A stretch of DNA of 40,897 nucleotides, from contig JAODBJ010000129.1 in the NCBI GenBank assembly GCA_025463905.1, forward strand, positions 1 to 40,897, given 5' to 3'. A program made the translations under genes and the position numbers. Positions 14,973 to 22,937 of this stretch are shown piece after piece (within the stretch, counting starts at the first letter, position 1; the number at the start of each line of letters is the position of its first letter). The DNA is from Actinomycetes bacterium (GTDB lineage: Bacteria; Actinomycetota; Acidimicrobiia; IMCC26256; PALSA-610). The notes beneath the pieces are model-generated. The model made no database searches. It was not told where the DNA came from and saw only the letters and a program-made list of their open reading frames with translations.

Positions 14973-16019
14973 GTGACAAATGAGGAACCGGGCCCCGACC
15001 CCGATGCACCGGTCACGATCGGTCTCGTCGCGGCGCCCGGCCCCGCCACCGACCTTGCGGTCGCGCTCGCCGCGGACCTCCCGGAGCAGCTGGCGGCCCG
15101 CTGGCCCGGGGTGCGCTGGAGGGTCGAAGTGGTGTCGAGCCGGTTGGTGGAACCTCCGGCCGAGTTGAGCGAGTTGATCGACGCCGCGCGCCGGCGGCTC
15201 CTCGAGGACCGCTGGCAGTTCGCGGTGTGCCTCACCGACTTGCCGCTACAGACTTCCCGCCGCCCCGTGGTGGCGCACGCCAGCGCGACGCACGGCGTCG
15301 CGGTGCTGTCACTGCCCGCGCTCGGCCCCGTCGCCGTGCGCCGCCACGCCACGCAGGCCATCGTGCGACTGGTCGACGCGTTGCTGGGCCAGCATGCGCA
15401 GAGTGACGTGTTCTCCGGGCGCGACGACCCGGACGATGCCGGTGTCGGAGTAGTGGCCCGGGTCGTGAGCGGCAATCTCCGGCTTTTGCTCGGCATGTTG
15501 CGGGCGAATCGACCGTGGCGACTCGCCGCCGGTCTGTCGCGCGCGCTGGTTGCGGCAGTCGCGGCCGGCGTGTTCGCGCTCGTGACGATCGACATCTGGA
15601 AGCTCGCCGACAACTTCGGTACGTTGCGTTTGGGCGCCCTCGCAGTGCTGTCTGTGCTCGGTACATCGTTCACGTTGGTGATCAGTGCCGGCCTGTGGGA
15701 GCGGGTGCCGCGTTCGAGTGCGCGCGAACAGGTAGTGCTCTTCAACATCGTGACGCTCGCGACCGTCGTGATCGGCGTGTGGGCGCTCTACGCCGCACTC
15801 TTTATGTTCATGACGATCGGCGCGCTGTTCCTGCCCAGTGGGTTGCTCGGGTCAATACTCGGACATCGCATCACCACGAGCGACCACTTAGAGCTCGCGT
15901 GGTTGGCCACGTCGATCGCGACGGTCGGCGGTGGTCTCGGCGCGGCGCTCGAGAGCGATAGCGCCGTACGCGAGGCTGCGTACACCTACCAAGGTGATCC
16001 GAAGCCACCCGAGGGCTGA
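14973..16019 (+). CDS. Conserved membrane protein of unknown function
   Basis: A 348-aa protein starting at GTG 14973 directly before TNEEPGPDPDAP. Residues about 13-180 are soluble and alternate strands and helices (VTIGLVAAPGPATDLAVALA, VRWRVEVVSSRL, RWQFAVCLTDLPLQ, HGVAVLSLPALG). The C-terminal half has about five hydrophobic segments (ALVAAVAAGVFALVTIDIW, LGALAVLSVLGTSFTLVISA, FNIVTLATVVIGVWALYAAL, FMTIGALFLPSGLLGSILG, LATSIATVGGGLGAAL). The layout of a nucleotide- or peptide-sensing-like head plus membrane tail recurs in uncharacterised actinobacterial proteins. I recognise no catalytic motif. It is monocistronic as far as can be seen. Confidence 0.75.
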   Translation: MTNEEPGPDPDAPVTIGLVAAPGPATDLAVALAADLPEQLAARWPGVRWRVEVVSSRLVEPPAELSELIDAARRRLLEDRWQFAVCLTDLPLQTSRRPVVAHASATHGVAVLSLPALGPVAVRRHATQAIVRLVDALLGQHAQSDVFSGRDDPDDAGVGVVARVVSGNLRLLLGMLRANRPWRLAAGLSRALVAAVAAGVFALVTIDIWKLADNFGTLRLGALAVLSVLGTSFTLVISAGLWERVPRSSAREQVVLFNIVTLATVVIGVWALYAALFMFMTIGALFLPSGLLGSILGHRITTSDHLELAWLATSIATVGGGLGAALESDSAVREAAYTYQGDPKPPEG

Positions 16020-16089
16020 CCACCGCTCCAGTGCCACCGTAGGCATCTTCCCGATTCGCAGCGGGCCTCCTTAGGGCGACCATCGCGGT

Positions 16090-16362
16090 ATGACCACATC
16101 GACTGTTCCCGAGGTGATCGTTCGCGGCGGTGAGCGCATCGACCCGCGTGAGATCGAAGCCGTGCTGCGGGGCCATCCCGAGGTCGAAGACGTCTCGGTG
16201 GCCGGTCAACCGAGCCGGATGTGGGGCGAAACCGTTGCCGCGGTGGTGCGGCTCCGGCCGCGCTCCTACGCGACCAGGGAGGAGTTGCACGCCTATTGCC
16301 GTGAGCATTTAGCCCGCTACAAGGCCCCAAGTAACTGGGTGTTCACAACTTTGCCGTCATAG
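16090..16362 (+). CDS. Stand-alone acyl-CoA synthetase C-terminal domain, probably a remnant
   Basis: A 90-aa frame that is only the AMP-binding_C domain of acyl-adenylate-forming enzymes: IVRGGERIDPREIEAVLRGH, PEVEDVSVAGQPSRMWGETV, then EELHAYCREHLARYKAPSNW and VFTTLPS. The reading frame stops exactly before the catalytic segment that normally carries the invariant Lys (family pattern LP-x-x-x-x-GK-[IV]). The large N-terminal adenylation domain is absent; the upstream DNA belongs to another gene. It therefore cannot act alone as a synthetase. It is probably a decayed remnant left by rearrangement; an expressed partner domain is less likely. The sites before its ATG are poor (AGGG about 11 nt upstream). 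Confidence 0.6.
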   Translation: MTTSTVPEVIVRGGERIDPREIEAVLRGHPEVEDVSVAGQPSRMWGETVAAVVRLRPRSYATREELHAYCREHLARYKAPSNWVFTTLPS

Positions 16363-16383
16363 GGGAGTCGTCCCGTGCAATAG

Positions 16384-16412
16384 TTCGCCACAAAAGTGCT
16401 CAGGCGAAAGGG
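16384..16412 (+). promoter_or_regulatory. Possible hairpin over the ribosome site of the permease gene
   Basis: TTCGCC (16384-16389) pairs with GGCGAA (16403-16408) across 13 nt. The second arm runs into the ribosome site AAAGGG (16407-16412), which is 6 nt before the GTG start of the permease. Folding would partly hide that site. The arms are short, so this is only a suggestion. Confidence 0.25.
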
Positions 16413-16418
16413 CACGTC

Positions 16419-18128
16419 GTGACGATCGAATCCGAGCGGGTCAACGGGGATGCCGGCGAAACCGGAACTTCCGACGCCGACCGCAATCGGCTCCACGACA
16501 TGGGCTACGCCCAGGAGCTGAACCGTCGCATGGGATGGTTTTCCAACTTCGCCATCTCGTTCTCGATCATCTCGATCCTCGCCGGCGCCATGACCACCTA
16601 TTGGTTGGGCATGCAAGCCGGTGGACCGAGAGCGATCATGCTCAGCTGGATCATCGTCGGTTTCTTCGCGTTGCTCGTGGGCATGGCGATGGCCGAGATC
16701 TGTTCCACCTACCCGACGGCCGGCGGCCTTTACTACTGGTCGGCGAAGCTCGCCCGTCGTAACGGTCCCCGCTGGAGTTGGTACACCGGCTGGTTCAACC
16801 TGCTCGGATTGATCGGCGTCATCGCGTCGGTCGACTTCGCGTTGGCGACGTTCACGGGCTTCTTCATCCAGCTGTACCGCCCCGGCTTCGAGATCTCGGG
16901 AAGCTCCGGCGCCCGCAACATCTTCATCATCTTCGTCATCTACCTCGCAGTGCACGGCTTGCTGAACACGTTCCGGGTGGATCTCGTCGCGCTGCTCGGC
17001 GACATCAGCGTGTGGTGGCACGTCGTCGGCGTGTTGGTGATCTTCGCGGTGCTGTTCATCGCGCCGGCGCACCACCAGAGCGTGCACTTCCTGACCGAGG
17101 GAAAGAACCTCACCGGCTGGAGTGGCCCGTTCGCGGGGATATACGTCTTCGGCCTCGGGTTACTGCTCGCGCAGTACACGATCACGGGCTTCGACGCGTC
17201 CGCCCACGTGAGTGAAGAGACACACTCGGCACACACCGAAGCCCCCAAAGCGATCGTGCGTGCGATCTACGTGTCGGCCATCGCCGCGTTCGTCCTGAAC
17301 CTCGCGATGACGCTCGCGATCCCGAAGGGCAACTTCGACGCGTCGACGCCGATGTACAACCACATCGCGTTCACCGGGATCAACGCGGCGCCGGAACTGA
17401 TCCGCATAGCGGTGGGTGGCGCGGGCGCAAAGCTCCTGATCCTGATCTCGATCGTCGGTCAGTTCTTCTGCGGTATGGCGTCGGTAACCGCCGCCTCGCG
17501 GATGATTTATGCCTTCTCGCGCGACGGCGCGGTTCCGGGCCACCGGGTGTGGCACCGCATCAACCCCAAGACCCGCACGCCAACGAACTCGGTGTGGCTC
17601 GCCGTCGTGTTGTCGGCGATCGTCGGGGCGTCGTCGCTGTATCAGAACAAGGGGGTGTCGATCGCGTTCTTTGCCATGACCGGCATCTGTGTGGTCGGCC
17701 TCTACATCGCCTACATCATCCCGGTGTTTCTCCGCTTGCGGAACCCGAACTTCGTACAAGGCGAATGGAACCTCGGGCGCTACTCGCAAGTCGTCGGTTG
17801 GGCGGCGGTGGTGTGGGTCATTTTCGTGTCGCTCTATTTCTTCGCTCCGGTCTATCCCGTGCTCGGTTTCCTGCGCGCCCACCAGTATCGAGACTTCGCG
17901 AACAACTTCAACTGGTCGGGTCCGCTGATCTTGTTGAGCTTCATCGCCGTCACTATCTGGTGGTTCACGTCGGCAAAGAACTGGTTCAACGGCCCGATAG
18001 TGCAGGGTTCGAAGGACGAGCTGATGGCGATCGAGCGCGCGCTCGATTCCGGCGACGTGCAAACCTTCGAGCAAATCGAGCGCGTCGAAGAGGAGCGGCT
18101 CGAGGAGACGCTCGGTCACGACCACTGA
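16419..18128 (+). CDS. APC-superfamily amino acid/choline-type permease
   Basis: A 569-aa transporter with about 12 membrane segments, of the amino acid/choline transporter branch of the APC superfamily. The N-terminus DMGYAQELNRRMGWFSNFAI and the first helix FSIISILAGAMTTYWLG are typical of that branch, as are the conserved MAEICSTYPTAGGLYYW block and TGFDASAHVSEETHSAH in helix 6. A charged C-terminal tail (about 50 residues, Glu-rich) is cytoplasmic. The GTG at 16419 follows AAAGGG. It is the first gene of the plus-strand operon running to 25586. With a choline-kinase-like and a dimethylglycine-dehydrogenase-like gene next, an amine such as choline, ethanolamine or a betaine is a reasonable substrate guess, not shown by sequence. 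Confidence 0.88.
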   Translation: MTIESERVNGDAGETGTSDADRNRLHDMGYAQELNRRMGWFSNFAISFSIISILAGAMTTYWLGMQAGGPRAIMLSWIIVGFFALLVGMAMAEICSTYPTAGGLYYWSAKLARRNGPRWSWYTGWFNLLGLIGVIASVDFALATFTGFFIQLYRPGFEISGSSGARNIFIIFVIYLAVHGLLNTFRVDLVALLGDISVWWHVVGVLVIFAVLFIAPAHHQSVHFLTEGKNLTGWSGPFAGIYVFGLGLLLAQYTITGFDASAHVSEETHSAHTEAPKAIVRAIYVSAIAAFVLNLAMTLAIPKGNFDASTPMYNHIAFTGINAAPELIRIAVGGAGAKLLILISIVGQFFCGMASVTAASRMIYAFSRDGAVPGHRVWHRINPKTRTPTNSVWLAVVLSAIVGASSLYQNKGVSIAFFAMTGICVVGLYIAYIIPVFLRLRNPNFVQGEWNLGRYSQVVGWAAVVWVIFVSLYFFAPVYPVLGFLRAHQYRDFANNFNWSGPLILLSFIAVTIWWFTSAKNWFNGPIVQGSKDELMAIERALDSGDVQTFEQIERVEEERLEETLGHDH

Positions 18129-18189
18129 CGAGATCGCAGACCTGCTGGCACGGGTCCCGGGCTGGGGATCAGAGGCGCGTGCCGGCGCA

Positions 18190-19035
18190 GTGCTCACCGG
18201 CGGCATCACGAACCGCAACCTGTTGGTGCACGTCGGCGCCGAGCAGTTCGTGTTGCGGCTCGCGGGCAAGGACACACACCTTCTCAATATCGACCGGCGG
18301 GTGGAGCGGGAGGCGACCGAGCGCGCCGCGTCGCTTGGGATCTCGCCCGATGTGGTGGCATTCCTCGAACCGGAGGGGTACCTCGTTACGCGGTTCGTGA
18401 GCGGTGCCGAGATGGCGCCGGACGAATTTCGCACCTCGGCCCGGCTCGACACCATCTGCGGAGCCTTGCGCGCGTTCCATGCGAGTGGTCCGCTCGCCGG
18501 AGTGTTCGATTGCTTTCGCGTGCCGGGCCAGCACCGCGATGCGGCGATGTCGCGCGGTGTGCGCATCCCTGCCGCGTACGAGCAGGCGGCCGCGTACGCG
18601 TCGGAGATCGAGCAGGCGTTCTACGCAACGCCCGAACCGCGAGTGCCGTGTCACAACGACTTGCTCAGCGCAAACTTCCTCGCCGACGGTGACCGAGTGT
18701 GGCTCATCGATTGGGAGTACGCGGGTATGAACGACCGGTACTTCGACCTCGGCAACCTCGCGACCAATAACGACTTCGATGCCGGCACGGAGACCGCGCT
18801 GCTCGACGCGTACTTCGGCGCGGTGACCGCGCGACGGGCGGCCCGTCTCGCGCTCATGAAGGTGATGAGTGACTTCCGCGAGGCCATGTGGGGTGTGGTG
18901 CAGCAAGGCATCAGCACGCTCGACTTCGACTACGAGGCGTACGCAAGCACGCATTTCGACCGGTTGCTCCGTGCGGCGTCGCACCCCGATTACGGTCGGT
19001 GGCTCGCAGACGCGGCGACACCCGACCCGTCCTGA
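18190..19035 (+). CDS. Choline/ethanolamine-kinase-like phosphotransferase
   Basis: A protein-kinase-fold small-molecule kinase (APH/choline kinase family). The N-lobe has LTGGITNRNLLVHVG and FVLRLAGKDTHLL. The catalytic loop is PCHNDLLSANFL (Asp catalytic, Asn metal ligand), and the metal-binding segment is VWLIDWEYAGMNDRYFDLGNL, close to the choline/LicA type. It probably phosphorylates an amino alcohol or related compound. The first usual start codon is GTG 18190, giving 281 aa, but the frame is open and coding-like upstream to the permease stop (TTDEIADLLARVPGWGSEAR), with no ATG, GTG or TTG there. A CTG at 18142 is a possible start. It is 13 bp ahead of the flavoprotein gene. Confidence 0.8.
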   Translation: MLTGGITNRNLLVHVGAEQFVLRLAGKDTHLLNIDRRVEREATERAASLGISPDVVAFLEPEGYLVTRFVSGAEMAPDEFRTSARLDTICGALRAFHASGPLAGVFDCFRVPGQHRDAAMSRGVRIPAAYEQAAAYASEIEQAFYATPEPRVPCHNDLLSANFLADGDRVWLIDWEYAGMNDRYFDLGNLATNNDFDAGTETALLDAYFGAVTARRAARLALMKVMSDFREAMWGVVQQGISTLDFDYEAYASTHFDRLLRAASHPDYGRWLADAATPDPS

Positions 19036-19048
19036 AGGCAGGTGCCTC

Positions 19049-21490
19049 GTGCGGTCCCGAGCCGAGATCGTGATCGTCGGCGCGGGCGTTGCCGGCGCGA
19101 GCATCGCCTGGCATCTCGCCGAGCGTGGGTGCACCGATGTGCTCGTGCTCGACCGCGCCGATCCCACGAGCGGGAGCACGTTCCATTCCGCCGGGCTCGT
19201 CGGCCAACTCCGTTCGAGCTTGCCCGTGACGCAGATGATGATGCACAGCGTCGACGTGTACCGGCGGCTCGAGGCGGACGCGGTCGTCACTGGTCGTTCA
19301 CCGGATTGGCGCGAGGTGGGATCGCTGCGGATCGCGTGCACCCCGGCACGCATGGAGGAGTTGCAGCGCCAAGACGGGTGGGCGAAGACCTTCGGCTTGC
19401 CGATGAGCTTGATCTCCGCGGCCGAGGCGCACGAACGGTTCCCGTTGATGGACACGAGAGGTGTGCTGGGCGCGGCGTGGCTTCCCACCGACGGTTACCT
19501 CGACCCGAGCGGGGTGACGAACGCGTTCCTCGGCGGCGCGCGAAGCCGCGGCGTCGAGGTCGAAGCGAATGTGCGCGTGACCGACCTCGTGGTGGACGCC
19601 GGGCGAGTCACCAAGGTGGTCACCGACGCGGGTTCCGTCGAGGCCGGGTCGGTCGTCCTGGCGTGCGGGATGTACACCCCCGATGTCGCCGCGCTCGCGG
19701 GTGTGACCGTGCCGATCGTTCCGATGGCGCACCAGTATCTGATCACGAAGAACGTCGAGGGCGTGACGCCTGCGCTGCCGCAACTGCGCGACCCCGACAA
19801 CCTCGTGTACTTCCGGCGTGAGGGCGACGGCCTGCTTCTCGGCGGCTACGAACGTAATCCCGCGCCATGGTCGCTGCACGGTGTGCCGGCCGACTTCAAC
19901 AATCGTCTCCTTCCCGAAGACTGGGAACGTTTCGCGCCGCTGATGGAGCGAGCGTGCCGGCGCGTTCCCGCGGCGGAAACGGCCGACGTGATCACCCTCG
20001 TGAACGGACCGGAAGGCTTCACCCCCGACAACGAATTCGTGCTCGGTGAGAGTGAGGTGCACGGGCTGTTCGTCGCAGCCGGTTTCTGCGCGCACGGCAT
20101 CGCCGGCGCCGGTGGCGTCGGGCGCGTCATGGCCGAGTGGCTGCTCGACGGCGAACCATCGTTCGACACGTGGAAGATGGACATCCGGCGCTTCGGTGCG
20201 CAGTACCGCAGCCGCGACTTCGCGCGTGACCGGGTGGTCGAGGTGTACTCGACCTACTACGACATCCATTACCCGAACGAGGAGCGAACGGCGGGCCGGC
20301 CGTTACGCCGTTCGCCTGCGTACCCGAGGCTCGAGGCACTGGGCTGCGAGTTCGGCGAGAAGAGCAGTTGGGAACGACCGAACTGGTTCCGACCGAACGC
20401 GGCCGGCGGCAACACCGCGGAACGCCCGCGTGGCTGGGCCGGGGAGCACTGGGACCCGGCCATCGGCGTCGAGGCAAGAGCGTGTCGCGATCGCGTCGCG
20501 CTGTTCGACGAGACGAGCTTCTCCAAGATGGAGATCGGCGGCCCGGGTGCGAGCGCGTTCCTCGACCACCTGTGCGCGAACGACGTCGACCGGCCGGTTG
20601 GGAGTGTCGTGTACACGCAACTGTGCAACGAGGCGGGCGGCATCGAATGTGATCTCACCGTGACGCGCCTCGGCGCGAACCGGTTTCTGCTCGTGACCGG
20701 CACTGCGTTCGGCAATCACGACCTCGGTTGGATCCGCAAGCAACTCGAACGACAGGTACACGACGACGTGCACGCGAGAGATGTGACCGCCGCGTGGGCG
20801 TGCTACGGGATCTGGGGACCGGGTTCGCGGGTGTTGCTCTCATCGCTCACGAGCGCCGACCTCTCCAACGAAGCGTTCCCTTACATGACCGCGCGAGAGA
20901 TCAGCATCGGCGCGGTACCCGTGGTTGCGTTGCGCGTCACGTACGTGGGTGAGCTCGGGTGGGAGCTCTATTGCCCCACTGAGTACGGGCTGACCCTCTG
21001 GGACGCGCTGTGGGACGCGGGCACCGCGCACGGGATGGTCGCGGGTGGCTACCGCGCGATCGACGCGTTGCGAGTGGAGAAGGGCTACCGCGTTTGGGGC
21101 GCCGACGTAACGCCGGCCGACAATCCGTTCGAAGCCGGGCTCGGTTTCGCGGTGCGGCTCGACAAAGAACCCGCGTTCTTGGGCCGCGACGCGCTACGCG
21201 CCGCGAAGGAACGCGGTGTGACCCGTCGACTGAGGGCGATCGTGCTGGCCGATCCGCGCGCGGTCACGCTCGGGTCGGAACCGGTACGGGTCGACGGGGA
21301 GATCGTCGGCCGCGTCACGAGCGGCGGGTACGGCTTTCGCGTCGGGCGCTCGATCGCCTACGCATACGTGCCCACCGACCGCAGCCACATCGGTCGTTCG
21401 GTACACGTCGAAGTCTTCGGCGACTGGGTTCCGGGCGAGATCATGCGTGATCCGATGTACGACCCCGCGGGCGAGCGGATCAAGGCGTGA
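19049..21490 (+). CDS. Dimethylglycine/sarcosine dehydrogenase-like flavoprotein with GcvT domain
   Basis: An 813-aa two-domain enzyme. The N-terminal FAD/DAO domain starts EIVIVGAGVAGASIAWHLAE. His46 in SGSTFHSAGL is at the position of the covalent-FAD His of the family. The C-terminal folate-binding GcvT-like half contains SSWERPNWFRP, VALFDETSFSKMEIGGPGA, RVTYVGELGWELYCP and YRAIDALRVEKGYRVWG, ending in the usual barrel. Relatives oxidise N-methyl groups of glycine derivatives and pass the one-carbon unit to tetrahydrofolate. The GTG at 19049 follows AAGGCAGG. It sits between a choline-kinase-like and an FGGY kinase gene, the latter overlapping by 4 bp. The exact N-methylated substrate is not deducible. 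Confidence 0.87.
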   Translation: MRSRAEIVIVGAGVAGASIAWHLAERGCTDVLVLDRADPTSGSTFHSAGLVGQLRSSLPVTQMMMHSVDVYRRLEADAVVTGRSPDWREVGSLRIACTPARMEELQRQDGWAKTFGLPMSLISAAEAHERFPLMDTRGVLGAAWLPTDGYLDPSGVTNAFLGGARSRGVEVEANVRVTDLVVDAGRVTKVVTDAGSVEAGSVVLACGMYTPDVAALAGVTVPIVPMAHQYLITKNVEGVTPALPQLRDPDNLVYFRREGDGLLLGGYERNPAPWSLHGVPADFNNRLLPEDWERFAPLMERACRRVPAAETADVITLVNGPEGFTPDNEFVLGESEVHGLFVAAGFCAHGIAGAGGVGRVMAEWLLDGEPSFDTWKMDIRRFGAQYRSRDFARDRVVEVYSTYYDIHYPNEERTAGRPLRRSPAYPRLEALGCEFGEKSSWERPNWFRPNAAGGNTAERPRGWAGEHWDPAIGVEARACRDRVALFDETSFSKMEIGGPGASAFLDHLCANDVDRPVGSVVYTQLCNEAGGIECDLTVTRLGANRFLLVTGTAFGNHDLGWIRKQLERQVHDDVHARDVTAAWACYGIWGPGSRVLLSSLTSADLSNEAFPYMTAREISIGAVPVVALRVTYVGELGWELYCPTEYGLTLWDALWDAGTAHGMVAGGYRAIDALRVEKGYRVWGADVTPADNPFEAGLGFAVRLDKEPAFLGRDALRAAKERGVTRRLRAIVLADPRAVTLGSEPVRVDGEIVGRVTSGGYGFRVGRSIAYAYVPTDRSHIGRSVHVEVFGDWVPGEIMRDPMYDPAGERIKA

Positions 21491-22926
21491 ACGTACTCGC
21501 GATCGACCAGGGCACCTCGGCGACGAAGGCGCTCGTGGTAACGAGCGACGGCACGGTCCTCGGCGAGGCGGAAGTGCCCGTGCCGGTGATCGCGGGCGAG
21601 GACGGGAGCGTAGAAATCGATCCCGAAGTGCTATGGCGATCAGTCGTCGACGCCGGCACCGAAGCAATTGCGCGCGCCGGCGTGACAGTTGAGGCAGTCG
21701 GGCTCGCGAACCAGGGCGAAACCGTGCTCGCATGGGACGCCGCGACGACGAAGCCGCTCACACCCGCGATCGTGTGGCAAGACCGTCGCGCCGCGTCCGT
21801 ATGCGAGCGGGTCGCGGCCGACGGTCACGCCGACTGGTTGGCTCAGGTCACCGGCCTGGTGCTCGATCCGTATTTCGTCGCGCCGAAGCTCACTTGGCTA
21901 CGCGAGAACATGACGCGCGCCGGTACCGCCGGCACCACCGACGCGTGGATGTTGCAGCGGCTCACAGGTGCATTCGTTACCGACGCCGCGACCGCGTCGC
22001 GCTCGTTGCTGCTCGACCTCGACAAGTGCCAGTGGTCACCTGACGCCTGCGCGATCTTCGACCTCGATCCGGCTTCGATGCCCGAGATCGTCGACTGTGC
22101 CGCAGTCATCGGCGAGACGTCGGCGTTCGGCGCGAGCGTTCCCGTTGCCGGACTGGCCGTCGACCAGCAAGCCGCGTTGTTCGCGGAGTCGTGTTTCACG
22201 CCCGGCGACGCGAAATGTACGTACGGCACCGGCGCGTTCCTGCTCGCGAACCTCGGCGCGACCGCGCACCGGTCGCGAAATGGCCTCGTGTCCTGCGTCG
22301 CGTGGCGATTGCACAACGCGCCGACGTACTGCCTCGACGGTCAGGTGTTCACGGCCGGTGCCGCACTCACGTGGCTCGAATCGGTTGGTTTGCTCGACGG
22401 GCCCGAAGACCTCGATCGGCTCGCCGGCACGGAGACGACCTCGGGTGGCGTCTCGTTTGTGCCGGCCTTCACCGGTTTGGGTGCGCCCTTCTGGTCGACG
22501 GGAGCGCGAGCCGCGTTCACCGGTCTCTCGATTGCAACAACCCGCGCGCACTTGGCACGAGCAGTGGTGGAGGGAATCGCGGCGCAGGTCGCGTGGCTCG
22601 CGCGTGCGGCGGGTAGCGATCTTGGAAAGTCGGTCACCCGCTTGCGGGTCGACGGTGGTCTCACCCGCTCGCGCACGTTGCTGCAGGTGCAGGCCGACCT
22701 CGCGCAGGTGCCGGTGGAGGTGTATCCGTCGCCGCACGCGACGGCGCTCGGTGTTGCCGCGTTCGCGCGACTCGGCGCGGGTGCAGTTACCCGGCCCGAG
22801 GACGCGGTCGGCGTATGGTCGCCGCTGATGCATTTCGAACCGTCGATAACTGCTGCCGAAGCCGACGAGCGGCTGGCAGTATGGCGCGCCGCTGCTGAGG
22901 CAACAGTCCGGCTTGCCGGCGGGTAG
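21487..22926 (+). CDS. FGGY-family carbohydrate/polyol kinase, glycerol-kinase-like
   Basis: A 479-aa FGGY kinase. It has the ATP-site start LAIDQGTSATKALVV, PAIVWQDRRAASVCE, the catalytic Asp in VDQQAALFAES, YGTGAFLLANLG, VSFVPAFTGLGAPFW and the C-terminal LRVDGGLTRSRTLLQVQAD. The set is glycerol-kinase-like. One difference matters: E. coli GlpK binds glycerol through Arg83-Glu84 in NQRET, whereas this protein has NQGET (Gly77-Glu78). The Tyr (DPYF) and Asp (VDQQ) contacts remain. The substrate may be a larger polyol or ketose. It overlaps the preceding gene by GTGA and is followed after 11 bp by a glycerol-3-phosphate-dehydrogenase-like fusion, so kinase and oxidoreductase probably act in series. 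Confidence 0.85.
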   Translation: MNVLAIDQGTSATKALVVTSDGTVLGEAEVPVPVIAGEDGSVEIDPEVLWRSVVDAGTEAIARAGVTVEAVGLANQGETVLAWDAATTKPLTPAIVWQDRRAASVCERVAADGHADWLAQVTGLVLDPYFVAPKLTWLRENMTRAGTAGTTDAWMLQRLTGAFVTDAATASRSLLLDLDKCQWSPDACAIFDLDPASMPEIVDCAAVIGETSAFGASVPVAGLAVDQQAALFAESCFTPGDAKCTYGTGAFLLANLGATAHRSRNGLVSCVAWRLHNAPTYCLDGQVFTAGAALTWLESVGLLDGPEDLDRLAGTETTSGGVSFVPAFTGLGAPFWSTGARAAFTGLSIATTRAHLARAVVEGIAAQVAWLARAAGSDLGKSVTRLRVDGGLTRSRTLLQVQADLAQVPVEVYPSPHATALGVAAFARLGAGAVTRPEDAVGVWSPLMHFEPSITAAEADERLAVWRAAAEATVRLAGG

Positions 22927-22937
22927 CGAACCACACC

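Noticed and set aside
17160-19488. Long minus-strand frames (over 400 aa) opposite the permease, kinase and flavoprotein genes
   Set aside because: Low-complexity basic translations without domains; the plus-strand genes there carry clear catalytic motifs.
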